A stretch of DNA of 64,000 bases, taken from NCBI GenBank assembly GCA_965656535.1, contig CBFHKX010000003.1:248001-312000 (forward strand). The letters are read 5' to 3'. Shown one piece after another: positions 8,637-17,040 of the stretch; position 1 is the stretch's first letter, and every line of letters starts with the position of its first letter. A program made the position numbers and the translations under genes. The notes under the pieces are model-generated. The model did not search any database. It was not told the DNA's origin and saw only the letters and a program-made list of their open reading frames with translations. The stretch comes from Lishizhenia sp965656535 (GTDB lineage Bacteria > Bacteroidota > Bacteroidia > Flavobacteriales_D > Crocinitomicaceae).

Positions 8637-9605
8637 TTAGAGCAGTCTATTTACCTTCAAAAAATCAGTAACCAAATACGCTAAGGCTTTTCCTACTTTA
8701 TTATTCTCTATTGCATTTAACGGTGCACCTTCTGGCAAATGCAAATACGAAACGTGCTTTGAAGCAGAAAAATATCGCATATAAATACGCGCCCTTTCTA
8801 GTGTTACGCCAGTAGGAGATGCAGCACTTGAAGGCATATCAACCAACGCATCTAAATCAAGCTCAATACCATAGCTTTGTTGGTCTATCTCTTTTTTATA
8901 TTTCTCAAAGTCATCTAAAAATCTCGACTTACCGGTTAAATAATCTTCAAAGAATGTGAATAGATGTCCATCTTTCTCTAAACGCCCTAACATCTCTTCA
9001 GAATTATAACTCTCATGCAATCCTAATACAAGGTATTTCTTGAGGTAAGACATCTTGAACGCATAACTAAATCCGTTTCCACTGTGCCTTCCTTCTAAAA
9101 TACGATAATCTGCATGCGGATCTAGGTTAACCACATTAAGCGCTTCCTTCTTTTGCTGCGAAAGGTGCTTTAAAATAGGATAACAATTATTGTGACCACC
9201 GCCAATAACAATAGGAATTTGATTTTCGTTTAGGTGAACACCAAGCACGTCAGTAACAAAAAAGTCTAGCTCATCTACAAGTGTTCTTGCATGTTCGGTT
9301 CCTTCTAGCGTGTGAACGAAAGAAATTTTACCCAAAACCTCTACATCTTCACAAGATAAAAAGCGATTGGCTTGCATGTTTAAAAACTTGGATAAGAATA
9401 CCTCAAAGCCATTTTCTGCACCTGCATTTCCTAAATTGGCTTGCGGACCAACACTTTCTTCTATACCTAAGACACAATATCTCTTCGTACTCTCTTTTTG
9501 TATTGTCTCCCCAATACGTACTTCTCCCTCTCTTTGTGAAGTACGCTTTTCAATATCGCTTAGGGTAAATTTAGAAAATTCAAAATGTTTGTTTTTACTT
9601 TTCAT
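8637..9605 (-). CDS. Arginase/agmatinase/formimidoylglutamase family hydrolase
   Basis: This 322-residue ureohydrolase-fold enzyme hydrolyses a C-N bond with a two-manganese centre. Metal-binding motifs are visible: GGGHNNCYPI (His of GGGH), NLDPHADYR (the DxHxDxR motif) and IELDLDAL (the SxDxD equivalent). The usual GGGHD/GGDHS aspartate is asparagine here. Bacteroidota homologues are usually named formimidoylglutamase, but no other histidine-degradation gene is nearby, so arginine or another guanidino compound is also possible. The N-terminal 45 residues are more charged than usual. Confidence 0.82.
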   Translation of the reverse strand: MKSKNKHFEFSKFTLSDIEKRTSQREGEVRIGETIQKESTKRYCVLGIEESVGPQANLGNAGAENGFEVFLSKFLNMQANRFLSCEDVEVLGKISFVHTLEGTEHARTLVDELDFFVTDVLGVHLNENQIPIVIGGGHNNCYPILKHLSQQKKEALNVVNLDPHADYRILEGRHSGNGFSYAFKMSYLKKYLVLGLHESYNSEEMLGRLEKDGHLFTFFEDYLTGKSRFLDDFEKYKKEIDQQSYGIELDLDALVDMPSSAASPTGVTLERARIYMRYFSASKHVSYLHLPEGAPLNAIENNKVGKALAYLVTDFLKVNRLL

Positions 9606-10011
9606 AATCTTTTAAGGTGGTTATAAATGAATCTGGTGGAGAAATTGGTCGCATATTCGATTTACTTACAAAAACAAGCGTAGTGCTTGCCTTTGCTACA
9701 CACACATTTTTTTCATTTGTAACTTCATAATCAAAAAATATACGCGCTCCGTTTATCGATTGAATTTTTGTAGTAATCGTTAATTCATCATCATAATACG
9801 CTGGGGATAGATATTTCACTTCGTAATGACTCACGGGCAACATAATTCCCATATCCTCCATATGCTTATACGACATTCCAATTTCTCTCAATGCTTCTAC
9901 CCTTCCAACTTCAAAAAACTGGGCATAATTACCATAGTAACAATACCCCATTTGATCTGTTTCTCCATATCGTACCCGTAACGTGATACTGTGCTCAAAA
10001 TTGTAATTCAC
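9595..10011 (-). CDS. YbgC/FadM-type acyl-CoA thioesterase
   Basis: This 138-residue single hot-dog-fold protein hydrolyses acyl-CoA thioesters. The family motif is present near the N-terminus: RYGETDQMGYCYYGNY, with the catalytic Asp19. EVGRVEALRE forms the following helix. The start is GTG at 10011, as no earlier in-frame ATG fits the family's N-terminus. It overlaps the downstream arginase-family gene by 11 bases, so the two are coupled. It lies divergently from dnaA across an AT-rich gap. Confidence 0.87.
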   Translation of the reverse strand: MNYNFEHSITLRVRYGETDQMGYCYYGNYAQFFEVGRVEALREIGMSYKHMEDMGIMLPVSHYEVKYLSPAYYDDELTITTKIQSINGARIFFDYEVTNEKNVCVAKASTTLVFVSKSNMRPISPPDSFITTLKDYEK

Positions 10012-10394
10012 TCGTTCTTAATTTGATAAAAAACAAAGATGAGAAAAAAGAAAAATAAATTAATTTTTGATGTAACTTTTTATTCAGTACATTAGTACAC
10101 ATTATTCTAAAAACAAGTAATAACATGGGTTTCAGAAAGTTTTAAAGTGTTTTTTTTAAAAACTACTTGTAAATGTTAAAGATATTAAATATTAGTCGAT
10201 TTGTTAAAAATTTAATTTCTTAGCTGTAAAATTTTCTTAAAAGTCAATAGTAAAAAAACTTTTTTTTTAACTTTTTTCTGTAAATATTTGTTCCGTTGAA
10301 AATCTGATCGAGTATTTAAATAGTTTTTAACGATTTAAGTATAAAATAAAGTTTTGAACAAACTATAATAACCAAAATAAAGACCAATAAATAA
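10012..10394. other. AT-rich gap upstream of dnaA
   Basis: These 383 bases are very AT-rich with long T and A runs, for example a T9 run near 10260. I looked for DnaA boxes (TTATCCACA and close variants) on both strands and saw none, so this is not a convincing oriC. A weak -7-like element (AAGTTTTG, 10349-10356, one mismatch to TAnnTTTG) precedes dnaA. No small ORF is supported. Confidence 0.5.
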
Positions 10395-11825
10395 ATGAGC
10401 GCTTTGCATGAAACAAAATGGAACGACTGTCTACGAGTAATCAAAGACAACATCTCACTTCAAACATTTAACACTTGGTTTGCTCCTATCATCCCGATTA
10501 AGTTAGAAGAAAACGTATTAACAATTCAAGTTCCATCACATTTCTTTTATGAATGGTTAGAAGAGCACTACATTGGTCTCCTAAAAAGAGTAATAAAAAA
10601 AGAGCTTGGTGCAGAAGGAAGGTTAGAATACTCTATTATTATGGAGAATAACCAAACCAACTCAAAGCCATATACAGTTAAATTACCTGGATCTAATAAA
10701 AGTTCTTTGCGCAATTCTCCGGTTAACATGCCGTTGAATGTCAATGAAAAACAAATTAAAAACCCGTTTATAATACCTGGTCTTAAAAAAGTAAACGTAG
10801 ATTCTAATTTAAATCCATCTTATTCTTTCGATAATTTTGTTGAAGGAGATTGCAACCGTTTAGCACGTTCTGCTGGATATGCAGTAGCGAATAAGCCTGG
10901 AGGTACAGCTTTCAATCCTTTGTTAATATACGGAGGAGTTGGTTTAGGTAAAACACACTTAGCGCATTCAATTGGTATTAGTATTAAAAACCAATTTCCG
11001 AACAAAACTGTTTTATATGTTGGTTCAGAAAAATTTGCGCATCAATTTATAGATTCTTTAAAAAACAATAATACAAACGACTTTATTCACTTCTATCAAA
11101 TGATGGACGTGCTTATATTAGACGATGTACAGTTTTTTAGCGGTAAAGAGAAAACACAGGATGTATTCTTCCACATCTTTAATCACTTGCACCAAAACGG
11201 AAAACAAATCATTTTAACTTCTGACAAAGCTCCGGTTGAAATGCAAGGTATGGAACAGCGTTTACTTTCTCGTTTTAAATGGGGATTATCTGCAGATTTA
11301 CAATCGCCAGATCTAGAAACGCGAATTGCTATTCTTGAAAAGAAAATGTACGGTAACGGAATTGAACTTCCAAAAGAAGTTGTAGAATACTTAGCGTACA
11401 GTATTAATACAAACATCAGAGAGATGGAAGGAGCCCTTACTTCTCTCCTAGCCCAAGCTTCTTTAAATAAGAAAGCCATTACACTTGAGCTTGCCAAGCA
11501 AATGATAGATAAGTTTGTTAAGAATACTGCAAGAGAAGTTTCGATTGAATATATCCAAAAAGTAGTGTGTGATTATTTCGACTTACCGATGGAGCTTTTG
11601 AAATCAAAAACAAGGAAAAGAGAAGTTGTACAAGCAAGACAAATAGCTATGTTTTTCTCAAAGAAAATGACAAAGTCTTCTTTAGCAAATATTGGTGCTC
11701 ATTGCGGAGGAAAAGATCATGCTACAGTATTGCACGCTTGCAGAACAGTAAATAATTTATCGGAAACAGATAAACAGTTTAAAAGCTATTTAACCGATTT
11801 AGAAAAGAAATTAGCGATACAATAA
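10395..11825 (+). CDS. dnaA: Chromosomal replication initiator DnaA
   Basis: This 476-residue protein has all four DnaA domains: domain I (1-80), a linker (80-140), the AAA+ domain (about 140-350) and DNA-binding domain IV (about 370-476). Walker A is GGVGLGKTHL (180-189) and Walker B is VLILDDVQFF (239-248). The domain IV signature reads CGGKDHATVLHACR instead of the common GGRDHTTV. It unwinds oriC in its ATP form. Length is normal for Bacteroidota. It stands alone with its own terminator; dnaN and recF are not adjacent, though recF lies about 10 kb away on the other strand. Confidence 0.98.
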   Translation: MSALHETKWNDCLRVIKDNISLQTFNTWFAPIIPIKLEENVLTIQVPSHFFYEWLEEHYIGLLKRVIKKELGAEGRLEYSIIMENNQTNSKPYTVKLPGSNKSSLRNSPVNMPLNVNEKQIKNPFIIPGLKKVNVDSNLNPSYSFDNFVEGDCNRLARSAGYAVANKPGGTAFNPLLIYGGVGLGKTHLAHSIGISIKNQFPNKTVLYVGSEKFAHQFIDSLKNNNTNDFIHFYQMMDVLILDDVQFFSGKEKTQDVFFHIFNHLHQNGKQIILTSDKAPVEMQGMEQRLLSRFKWGLSADLQSPDLETRIAILEKKMYGNGIELPKEVVEYLAYSINTNIREMEGALTSLLAQASLNKKAITLELAKQMIDKFVKNTAREVSIEYIQKVVCDYFDLPMELLKSKTRKREVVQARQIAMFFSKKMTKSSLANIGAHCGGKDHATVLHACRTVNNLSETDKQFKSYLTDLEKKLAIQ

Positions 11826-11847
11826 AACAGTATCAATACATATTTAA

Positions 11848-11879
11848 AACTCCTTAATTTATTTTAAGGAGTTTTTTTA
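11848..11879 (+). terminator. Rho-independent terminator of dnaA
   Basis: A 10-bp perfect stem (AACTCCTTAA / TTAAGGAGTT, 11848-11857 and 11864-11873) with a 6-base loop is followed by a T run to 11879. Confidence 0.9.
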
Positions 11880-11949
11880 TTTCATACAATTAACATATCA
11901 GTCTTCATAAATGAATGATTAGGAATAAATTATCAGCGCTATTCTGACT

Positions 11950-11957
11950 TACATTTG
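11950..11957 (+). promoter_or_regulatory. Candidate -7 box for the SirB1-type gene
   Basis: TACATTTG matches TAnnTTTG and ends eight bases before the ATG at 11965, implying a leader of only a few bases. Confidence 0.5.
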
Positions 11958-11964
11958 TAACAGA

Positions 11965-12843
11965 ATGTCGAACTTTAGCTCAATAGAAGCACTTATTAAA
12001 TTAATAGACGATCCGGACGATGCAGTTTTCTTACACGTAAGAGATAAACTTTTAAAGTACGGTTCTGATGCTATTCCCTACCTTGAAAATTCTTGGGAAG
12101 GAGAAGATTACGGACTATTATTCCAAACGCGGATAGAAGAAATTATACACGACATTCAATTTCTTTCTGTTAAAGATGCCTTAAATGACTGGAAGCATTC
12201 AGAAGATAAAAACTTACTTGAAGGTGCTATTCTTGTTGCGAAATATCAATTTCCTGAATTAGACTTTGAAGAGATTAAAAATGATATTGCGAATATTAGA
12301 AAAGACATTTGGCTAGAACTAAATCCGAAGCAAACCGTTTTTGAACAAATCAAAACCTTTAACGAAGTATTTTTTAATCTGCATTACTTTAAAGGAAATA
12401 CAAAAAACTTTCATGCTCCGCTAAACTCTTATATAAATACTGTTTTAGAAAGTAGAAAAGGAAATCCACTTAGTTTAAGTATTCTGTATAGCATTGTGGC
12501 TCAGTCTTTAGACCTACCTATCTACGGAGTTAATTTACCCAATCACTTTGTATTGGCTTTCATGGATGAAAATCAAAACTACCTCCCTATTAATCCAGAA
12601 AGTGAACAAACAGGAGTTTTATTTTATATAAACGTATTTGGAAAAGGTGCCATCTTTAATCATGCAGAAATAACACAGTTTCTAAAAAAGTTAAAAATTG
12701 CACCAAAAAGAGAACACTACGAACCTTGTCCAAACACCACTATTATAAAAAGAATGCTTGCCAATTTAATAGCAGGTTACCAACAACAAGGAAATGCAGA
12801 TAAGGTAGAAGAATTAGTACAGTTAAGAAATTTATTTAAATAA
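11965..12843 (+). CDS. SirB1/transglutaminase-like family protein
   Basis: This 292-residue cytoplasmic protein belongs to the SirB1 (UPF0162) family with a transglutaminase-like core. The family-specific segment is RKGNPLSLSILYSIVA followed by YGVNLPNHFVLAF (about residues 163-195). The catalytic Cys of true transglutaminases is not present there (serine and leucine instead), as is usual for SirB1. The N-terminal 100 residues are helical and unassigned. No biochemical activity is established for the family. Its 3' end overlaps the convergent trmL gene by 12 bases. Confidence 0.85.
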   Translation: MSNFSSIEALIKLIDDPDDAVFLHVRDKLLKYGSDAIPYLENSWEGEDYGLLFQTRIEEIIHDIQFLSVKDALNDWKHSEDKNLLEGAILVAKYQFPELDFEEIKNDIANIRKDIWLELNPKQTVFEQIKTFNEVFFNLHYFKGNTKNFHAPLNSYINTVLESRKGNPLSLSILYSIVAQSLDLPIYGVNLPNHFVLAFMDENQNYLPINPESEQTGVLFYINVFGKGAIFNHAEITQFLKKLKIAPKREHYEPCPNTTIIKRMLANLIAGYQQQGNADKVEELVQLRNLFK

Positions 12844-13293
12844 TTCTAACTGTCTAACACCTTCAAAAACCACAGCAGTTACTGCATTCGCAATGTTAAA
12901 GCTTCTCACATGCTCAGAAAACAAAGGAATTTTATACAGTTCTTCTTTGTTGTTTTCTACAATTTCTTGAGATAAACCAACAGATTCTTTTCCAAACACT
13001 AAAAAAATATCTTCTTTAAACGGAATATCGTAGTATAACTTATCGCCTTTACTAGAAAGAAAAACCATTTGCGCATCTTTATTTCGCTCAAAAAACTGGG
13101 CAACATTATCATAGTAAATCACTTCTAAATGTTGCCAATAATCTAGTCCGGCTCTTTTTAAACGCGTATCTGTAATTTCAAAGCCAAAAGGCTTAACCAA
13201 ATGTAATTTACTACCAGAACCCAACGCTAACCTACCAATATTACCGGTATTATTTGGAATTTCTGGTTCTATTAATACAATATTCATTGCCAT
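12832..13293 (-). CDS. trmL: tRNA (cytidine(34)-2'-O)-methyltransferase TrmL
   Basis: This 153-residue SPOUT methyltransferase has only the catalytic domain, as TrmL does; it methylates the wobble-base ribose of tRNA-Leu using S-adenosylmethionine. Motifs are EPEIPNNTGNIGRL at the N-terminus, LVFGKESVGLSQE (about 97-109) and the C-terminal IPLFSEHVRSFNIANAV, which forms the trefoil knot. The start could equally be the second ATG at 13287, which gives the usual MNIVLIEPEIP. It is separated from the fusion gene upstream by 21 bases. Confidence 0.92.
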   Translation of the reverse strand: MAMNIVLIEPEIPNNTGNIGRLALGSGSKLHLVKPFGFEITDTRLKRAGLDYWQHLEVIYYDNVAQFFERNKDAQMVFLSSKGDKLYYDIPFKEDIFLVFGKESVGLSQEIVENNKEELYKIPLFSEHVRSFNIANAVTAVVFEGVRQLELFK

Positions 13294-13314
13294 TGTGCTA
13301 AGATAATTTGTTTT

Positions 13315-14832
13315 TTACTTTCTGGTTAAAGAAAACAGATCTGTTCTTCTATCTTTTAAATTCTTAACCGCTCCAAATTGATTTAATTCTCGCAATAAAT
13401 CAATATCAACGTCGGCAATTAAAATCATTTCGGCATTCGGAGTAGCCTCGGCCTTTATTCCATTTGCAGGAAAAGAAAAATCACATGGCGTTAGTACTGC
13501 AGATTGCGCGTATTGTATATCCATGTTATGCACTTTTGGCAAATTACCTACGCTTCCAGCCATTGCAACATAGCACTCGTTTTCTATTGCTCGAGCCTGA
13601 GAACAATTTCTCACACGCGAATACCCATTTTGGGTATCAGTTAAAAAAGGAACGAAAAGAATATCCATTCCTTCATCTGCTAAAAGTCGACTTAATTCTG
13701 GGAATTCGGAATCATAACAAATTAAAACACCAATTTTACCACAATCTGTATCAAAGGTCTTAATTTCATTTCCGCCTTGCATTCCCCAAACCTTAGCTTC
13801 ATCTGGTGTTACATGAATTTTTTCATACCGTTCTTTGGTTCCATCTCGCTTACATAAGTAGCCTACATTGTAAAGAAAATCGTCTTTCATTTCTGGCATT
13901 GAGCCCGTTATGATGTTTATGTTGTAAGAAATTGCCAATTCAGAAAAACGATTTACAATTTCTTCTGTATGTTTTGCTAACTCTCTAATTGCATTGGCTT
14001 CTGACATATGGTTATTTTCTGCCATTAACGGAGCGTTAAAAAATTCTGGGAATAAGGCAAAATCTGCTCTGTATCCAGAAACGGCATCTACAAAGTATTC
14101 TGCTTGTTGCATTAATTCATCTAAATTTTTGTACAAGCGCATTTGCCATTGAATTAATCCTAAACGAATTACCTTTTTTCTGGCTTGCGTAACTTTGCTT
14201 TCTTCTTCAAAATAGATGTTTTCCCATTTTAATAAAACGGCATACTCTCCAGAATCTGCATCGCCTTCTAAATAGCCTTTTAGTACTTTTGATGGATGAA
14301 AATCATTAGAAATTTGAAAATTTAAAACAGGATCGATGATTTCTTTTCGTTTTACACTGTCTAAATACTGCTTAGGCGTAAGTTCTGCTGCATATTTAGA
14401 ATAATTTGGAATTCTACCGCCAAATAGAATCCCTTTTAGGTTGAGTTTTTCTACTAGTTCTTTTCGGTAATCATATAAACGTCTGCCCAAGCGTAAACCT
14501 CTGTACTCAGATTTTATAAAAACATCAATTCCGTACAGAATATCTCCTGCTTTGTTGTGCGTAGAAAATGTATGATTACCTGTAACTTGTTTATAGGTAT
14601 GTGCTTTTTCGTATGTTTTACTTTCTACAATAATTGATAACGCGCAGCCGGCAAGTTTTCCATTTACTTTTAACACAACTTGTCCTTCTGGAAATTTATC
14701 GAGTAAGGTTTGTATTTGATATTTCTCCCAATACGCTTGCTCAAAAGTCGGGTACGACTCTATCATGGCTTTTTTAAGGGCGTTGTAATCTGCTATTGTT
14801 AAATATTCGAGTTCAATGTTATCAATTTCCAT
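13315..14832 (-). CDS. GNAT acetyltransferase-nitrilase (C-N hydrolase) fusion
   Basis: This 505-residue two-domain protein joins a GNAT N-acetyltransferase (about 5-215, acetyl-CoA loop YRGLRLGRRLYDYR at 110-123) to a carbon-nitrogen hydrolase (about 222-500). The hydrolase catalytic triad is complete: Glu263 (LFPEFF), Lys338 (YEKIHVTPDE) and Cys372 (VLICYDSEFPE). This fusion is known in Bacteroidota and other bacteria, but its substrate is not. It has no signal peptide and is cytoplasmic. Acetylation coupled to amide hydrolysis of one metabolite is a reasonable inference only. Confidence 0.92.
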   Translation of the reverse strand: MEIDNIELEYLTIADYNALKKAMIESYPTFEQAYWEKYQIQTLLDKFPEGQVVLKVNGKLAGCALSIIVESKTYEKAHTYKQVTGNHTFSTHNKAGDILYGIDVFIKSEYRGLRLGRRLYDYRKELVEKLNLKGILFGGRIPNYSKYAAELTPKQYLDSVKRKEIIDPVLNFQISNDFHPSKVLKGYLEGDADSGEYAVLLKWENIYFEEESKVTQARKKVIRLGLIQWQMRLYKNLDELMQQAEYFVDAVSGYRADFALFPEFFNAPLMAENNHMSEANAIRELAKHTEEIVNRFSELAISYNINIITGSMPEMKDDFLYNVGYLCKRDGTKERYEKIHVTPDEAKVWGMQGGNEIKTFDTDCGKIGVLICYDSEFPELSRLLADEGMDILFVPFLTDTQNGYSRVRNCSQARAIENECYVAMAGSVGNLPKVHNMDIQYAQSAVLTPCDFSFPANGIKAEATPNAEMILIADVDIDLLRELNQFGAVKNLKDRRTDLFSLTRK

Positions 14833-14918
14833 TAGCTAATTGTTGTTTTCTTCTCTTTATTGATTAGAGTAAAAATACAATTAGTTTAAATGCGCAATAC
14901 TGAAAACAAAATATTTCT

Positions 14919-15965
14919 TTAATCCATTTTTGCTAAAAAATTCAAGGTATCTATATTGTCTGCATAATCTGTTAAAGAAGGTGTTTGAGCTTTCCCAAAT
15001 GGAATGTAATCCTTTCCAACTACGGCTTGGATTTGCTCTTTATATTTATCTAAATAGCCGTTTACTTCATCTTCTGTATGATATTTATGCCAATATAAAA
15101 CAGCGATGGGAGAAAATAACTCGTCTGACTCCTTGGTGAGTAAAAATCCATTTTCTAACAACTGTTCTTGATTCATTAAATAAATAGCCTTGTAATAATC
15201 GTAATTATTGGCGTATTTATGATGATTAATAATGTCGCCATAATCAACTATACCAGCAAAGAATCGATTAATATCAAAATCAGAAGGAAATAACAATTGT
15301 GTTACGTTTCTGCATCCTAAACCAAAATATTGAAAAATATCTTTACCCAATGCTTTCAATTCTTCTTCTGTTTCTTGTCCTGTAATCACGGCCACAGAAG
15401 TTCTACCTTTTCGAATGATATTTGGATATTTTCCAAAGTATTTTTCAAAGTATTGAGCAGAATTATTGCTACCAGTTGCAATTACAGCATCTATATTTTC
15501 TAGTTTACCAAAAGAAAACTCAAATCTACCTTTTAAAGATGGCTCAAACCGAATTAATATCTCGCACAAGGCCGGCAAAAGTGTTTTATCATCTGATGAG
15601 AGTTTACAAACGGCAATATTTCCAGAGATTAATACAGATAAAAAATCATGAAATCCGACTAACGGAATGTTTCCTGCCATAATAATGGCTACGCGTTTGT
15701 TTTTAGATTTAAAAGTATACTTTGACTTCCAGTTCTTTAAATCTTCTGCTTTTAGCAATGCACCTAGATTTTTTAAACTTTCTTTAACGGCTTCTTTCGT
15801 AAACCATCCGTTGTATTGAAATTGTTTGTTTATGGTAGTTAACAATTTTAGATGCTCTTCCTCGGTAATTCCCCAGTCGTGGTTGTTATGTTCTTGATCT
15901 GTGCCAAGGTTTACCATTACTTTACCCAAAGCTTCTAAGGCAGAAAAGATGTTGTGATCAGACAT
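14919..15965 (-). CDS. LuxC-type acyl-CoA reductase
   Basis: This 348-residue protein resembles the LuxC/acyl-CoA reductase branch of the aldehyde dehydrogenase superfamily, which reduces acyl-CoA to aldehyde with NADPH. The likely nucleophile is Cys218 (QYFGLGCRNVTQL), and the cofactor-binding part includes VAIIMAGNIPLVGFHDFL. A longer frame begins at 16016, but ATG 15965 gives the normal N-terminus (MSDHNIFSALEALG) and the extra 17 residues look untranslated. It is divergent from the ferredoxin gene, with 114 bases between the starts. Confidence 0.87.
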   Translation of the reverse strand: MSDHNIFSALEALGKVMVNLGTDQEHNNHDWGITEEEHLKLLTTINKQFQYNGWFTKEAVKESLKNLGALLKAEDLKNWKSKYTFKSKNKRVAIIMAGNIPLVGFHDFLSVLISGNIAVCKLSSDDKTLLPALCEILIRFEPSLKGRFEFSFGKLENIDAVIATGSNNSAQYFEKYFGKYPNIIRKGRTSVAVITGQETEEELKALGKDIFQYFGLGCRNVTQLLFPSDFDINRFFAGIVDYGDIINHHKYANNYDYYKAIYLMNQEQLLENGFLLTKESDELFSPIAVLYWHKYHTEDEVNGYLDKYKEQIQAVVGKDYIPFGKAQTPSLTDYADNIDTLNFLAKMD

Positions 15966-16035
15966 TCTTATTGTTTCAACAATGATTATTTTAAAAATAG
16001 TTCTTAAACGGAACAAATTTAAGCTTGCTTCGTTT

Positions 16036-16043
16036 TATATTTG
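16036..16043 (+). promoter_or_regulatory. Candidate -7 box of the ferredoxin gene
   Basis: TATATTTG is a full match to TAnnTTTG, 36 bases before the ferredoxin ATG, inside the short divergent gap shared with the acyl-CoA reductase. Confidence 0.6.
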
Positions 16044-16079
16044 CAAACTTACGTTTTAACAGTTAAAAAATAGAACGAA

Positions 16080-16427
16080 ATGGCAATAATGATAACGGAC
16101 GAGTGTATAAACTGCGGAGCTTGCGAGCCTGAATGTCCGAATAACGCAATATATGAAGGTGGTGCCGAGTGGACATACGCCGACGGAACTTCTTTAACAG
16201 GAGTAATTACAACCTTAAATGGAGATGATGTAGAAGCAGATAAAGATCACGAACCGGTTGATATGGATGTTTACTATATCGTAACCGATAAATGTACAGA
16301 ATGTGTTGGTTTTCATGACGAACCACAATGCGCAGCGGTTTGCCCTGTAGATTGTTGTGTAGATGATCCAGATTTTGAAGAATCTGAAGACGAATTACTT
16401 GCAAAGAAAGATTTTATGCACTTGTAG
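16080..16427 (+). CDS. 4Fe-4S dicluster ferredoxin
   Basis: This 115-residue soluble ferredoxin has two cysteine motifs. The N-terminal one is CINCGACEPECP (CxxCxxCxxxCP). The second, spread by an insertion, is CTECVGFHDEPQCAAVCP (CxxCx8CxxxCP), as in the YfhL/Allochromatium-type 2[4Fe-4S] proteins. It carries electrons at low potential. An acidic stretch lies between the clusters and at the C-terminus. It is divergent from the acyl-CoA reductase; whether they are functionally linked is not shown by the sequence. Confidence 0.95.
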   Translation: MAIMITDECINCGACEPECPNNAIYEGGAEWTYADGTSLTGVITTLNGDDVEADKDHEPVDMDVYYIVTDKCTECVGFHDEPQCAAVCPVDCCVDDPDFEESEDELLAKKDFMHL

Positions 16428-16450
16428 CACTTTAGTGGTAAGATTATTTT

Positions 16451-16483
16451 AAAAGTTGTATTTTTAGATACAGCTTTTTTTTT
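16451..16483 (+). terminator. Terminator of the ferredoxin gene
   Basis: An 11-bp stem with one G-U pair (16451-16461 and 16468-16478) and a 6-base loop runs into nine T residues. Confidence 0.85.
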
Positions 16484-16535
16484 ATCCTATTTTTTCTGGA
16501 TTTAAAAAATTCCTGCACTAATTCTAAACGCGAAA

Positions 16536-16543
16536 TAAATTTG
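16536..16543 (+). promoter_or_regulatory. Candidate -7 box of the small membrane protein gene
   Basis: TAAATTTG matches TAnnTTTG and ends six bases before the ATG at 16549, so the leader would be almost absent. Confidence 0.5.
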
Positions 16544-16548
16544 AATTT

Positions 16549-16794
16549 ATGCATTTCACAAAACTAAAACGTCTGCTTACTTATACACTTTGGAGCTTAT
16601 TTATTTGTTTGCTTGCTTTCTTAATTGCGTGGACTTTTAACATAAAGAATATGCTTTTACCTCTAGTGGTTTCGTTTAGTGTTGCATTCTTGAGTGCCTG
16701 CTACTTTATTTATTGGAAAAATGAAGCTCCAACATTTGGCATCAGACATTACTATTTAAAGAAACGAAAGAGAAAGGACAAGAATATTTTATAA
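16549..16794 (+). CDS. Small two-helix membrane protein, unknown function
   Basis: This 81-residue protein has two hydrophobic segments (about 11-28 and 34-54), a conserved-looking FIYWKNEAPTFG turn and a very basic C-terminus (KKRKRKDKN). Similar short proteins of this layout are common in Bacteroidota but have no assigned role. It has its own promoter-like box and a following hairpin, so it is likely monocistronic. Confidence 0.7.
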   Translation: MHFTKLKRLLTYTLWSLFICLLAFLIAWTFNIKNMLLPLVVSFSVAFLSACYFIYWKNEAPTFGIRHYYLKKRKRKDKNIL

Positions 16795-16823
16795 ACGTTG
16801 AGATAAACTTAAATTTTTTGAAA

Positions 16824-16850
16824 GGCTACTTCTTAATTGAGGTAGCTTTT
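16824..16850 (+). terminator. Probable terminator hairpin
   Basis: A 9-bp stem with two G-U pairs (16824-16832 / 16839-16847) and a 6-base loop ends in only four T residues, so termination may be weak. Confidence 0.55.
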
Positions 16851-16858
16851 GTGAATTG

Positions 16859-17025
16859 TAAAAAAATTAACCTCTACTTTTTTCAATTTTGATGAAATTC
16901 TATAGTACATTTCTACTATAAAAACATTAAATTAATCGATAAATGGGAATTAAACATAGATTAATTTGAAATTTACTGTTTTTTTTTTTTACGTTTACAA
17001 AGGTGAGTCGACTACACTGCTTTTT
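16859..17025 (+). repeat. Duplicated leader, copy A
   Basis: Bases 16859-16978 align without gaps to 19277-19396 with 13 mismatches in 120 (89% identity). After a diverged T-rich spacer, 17003-17025 matches 19418-19440 at 22 of 23 bases, around the palindrome AGTCGACT. Two inverted repeats lie inside: TATAGTA / TACTATA (16901-16907, 16914-16920) and AAATTAATC / GATTAATTT (16929-16937, 16959-16967). The second pair is identical in both copies, while its 21-base loop carries five of the changes. It ends 15 bases before the lipoprotein ATG at 17041 and probably acts as promoter or leader. Confidence 0.9.
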
Positions 17026-17040
17026 ATTAACTTAAAAAAC

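Noticed and set aside
16966..17040. Extended N-terminus of the lipoprotein starting at TTG 16966
   Set aside because: The extension lies within the duplicated leader, is mostly a poly-Phe stretch from a T run, and the signal peptide starts at ATG 17041.
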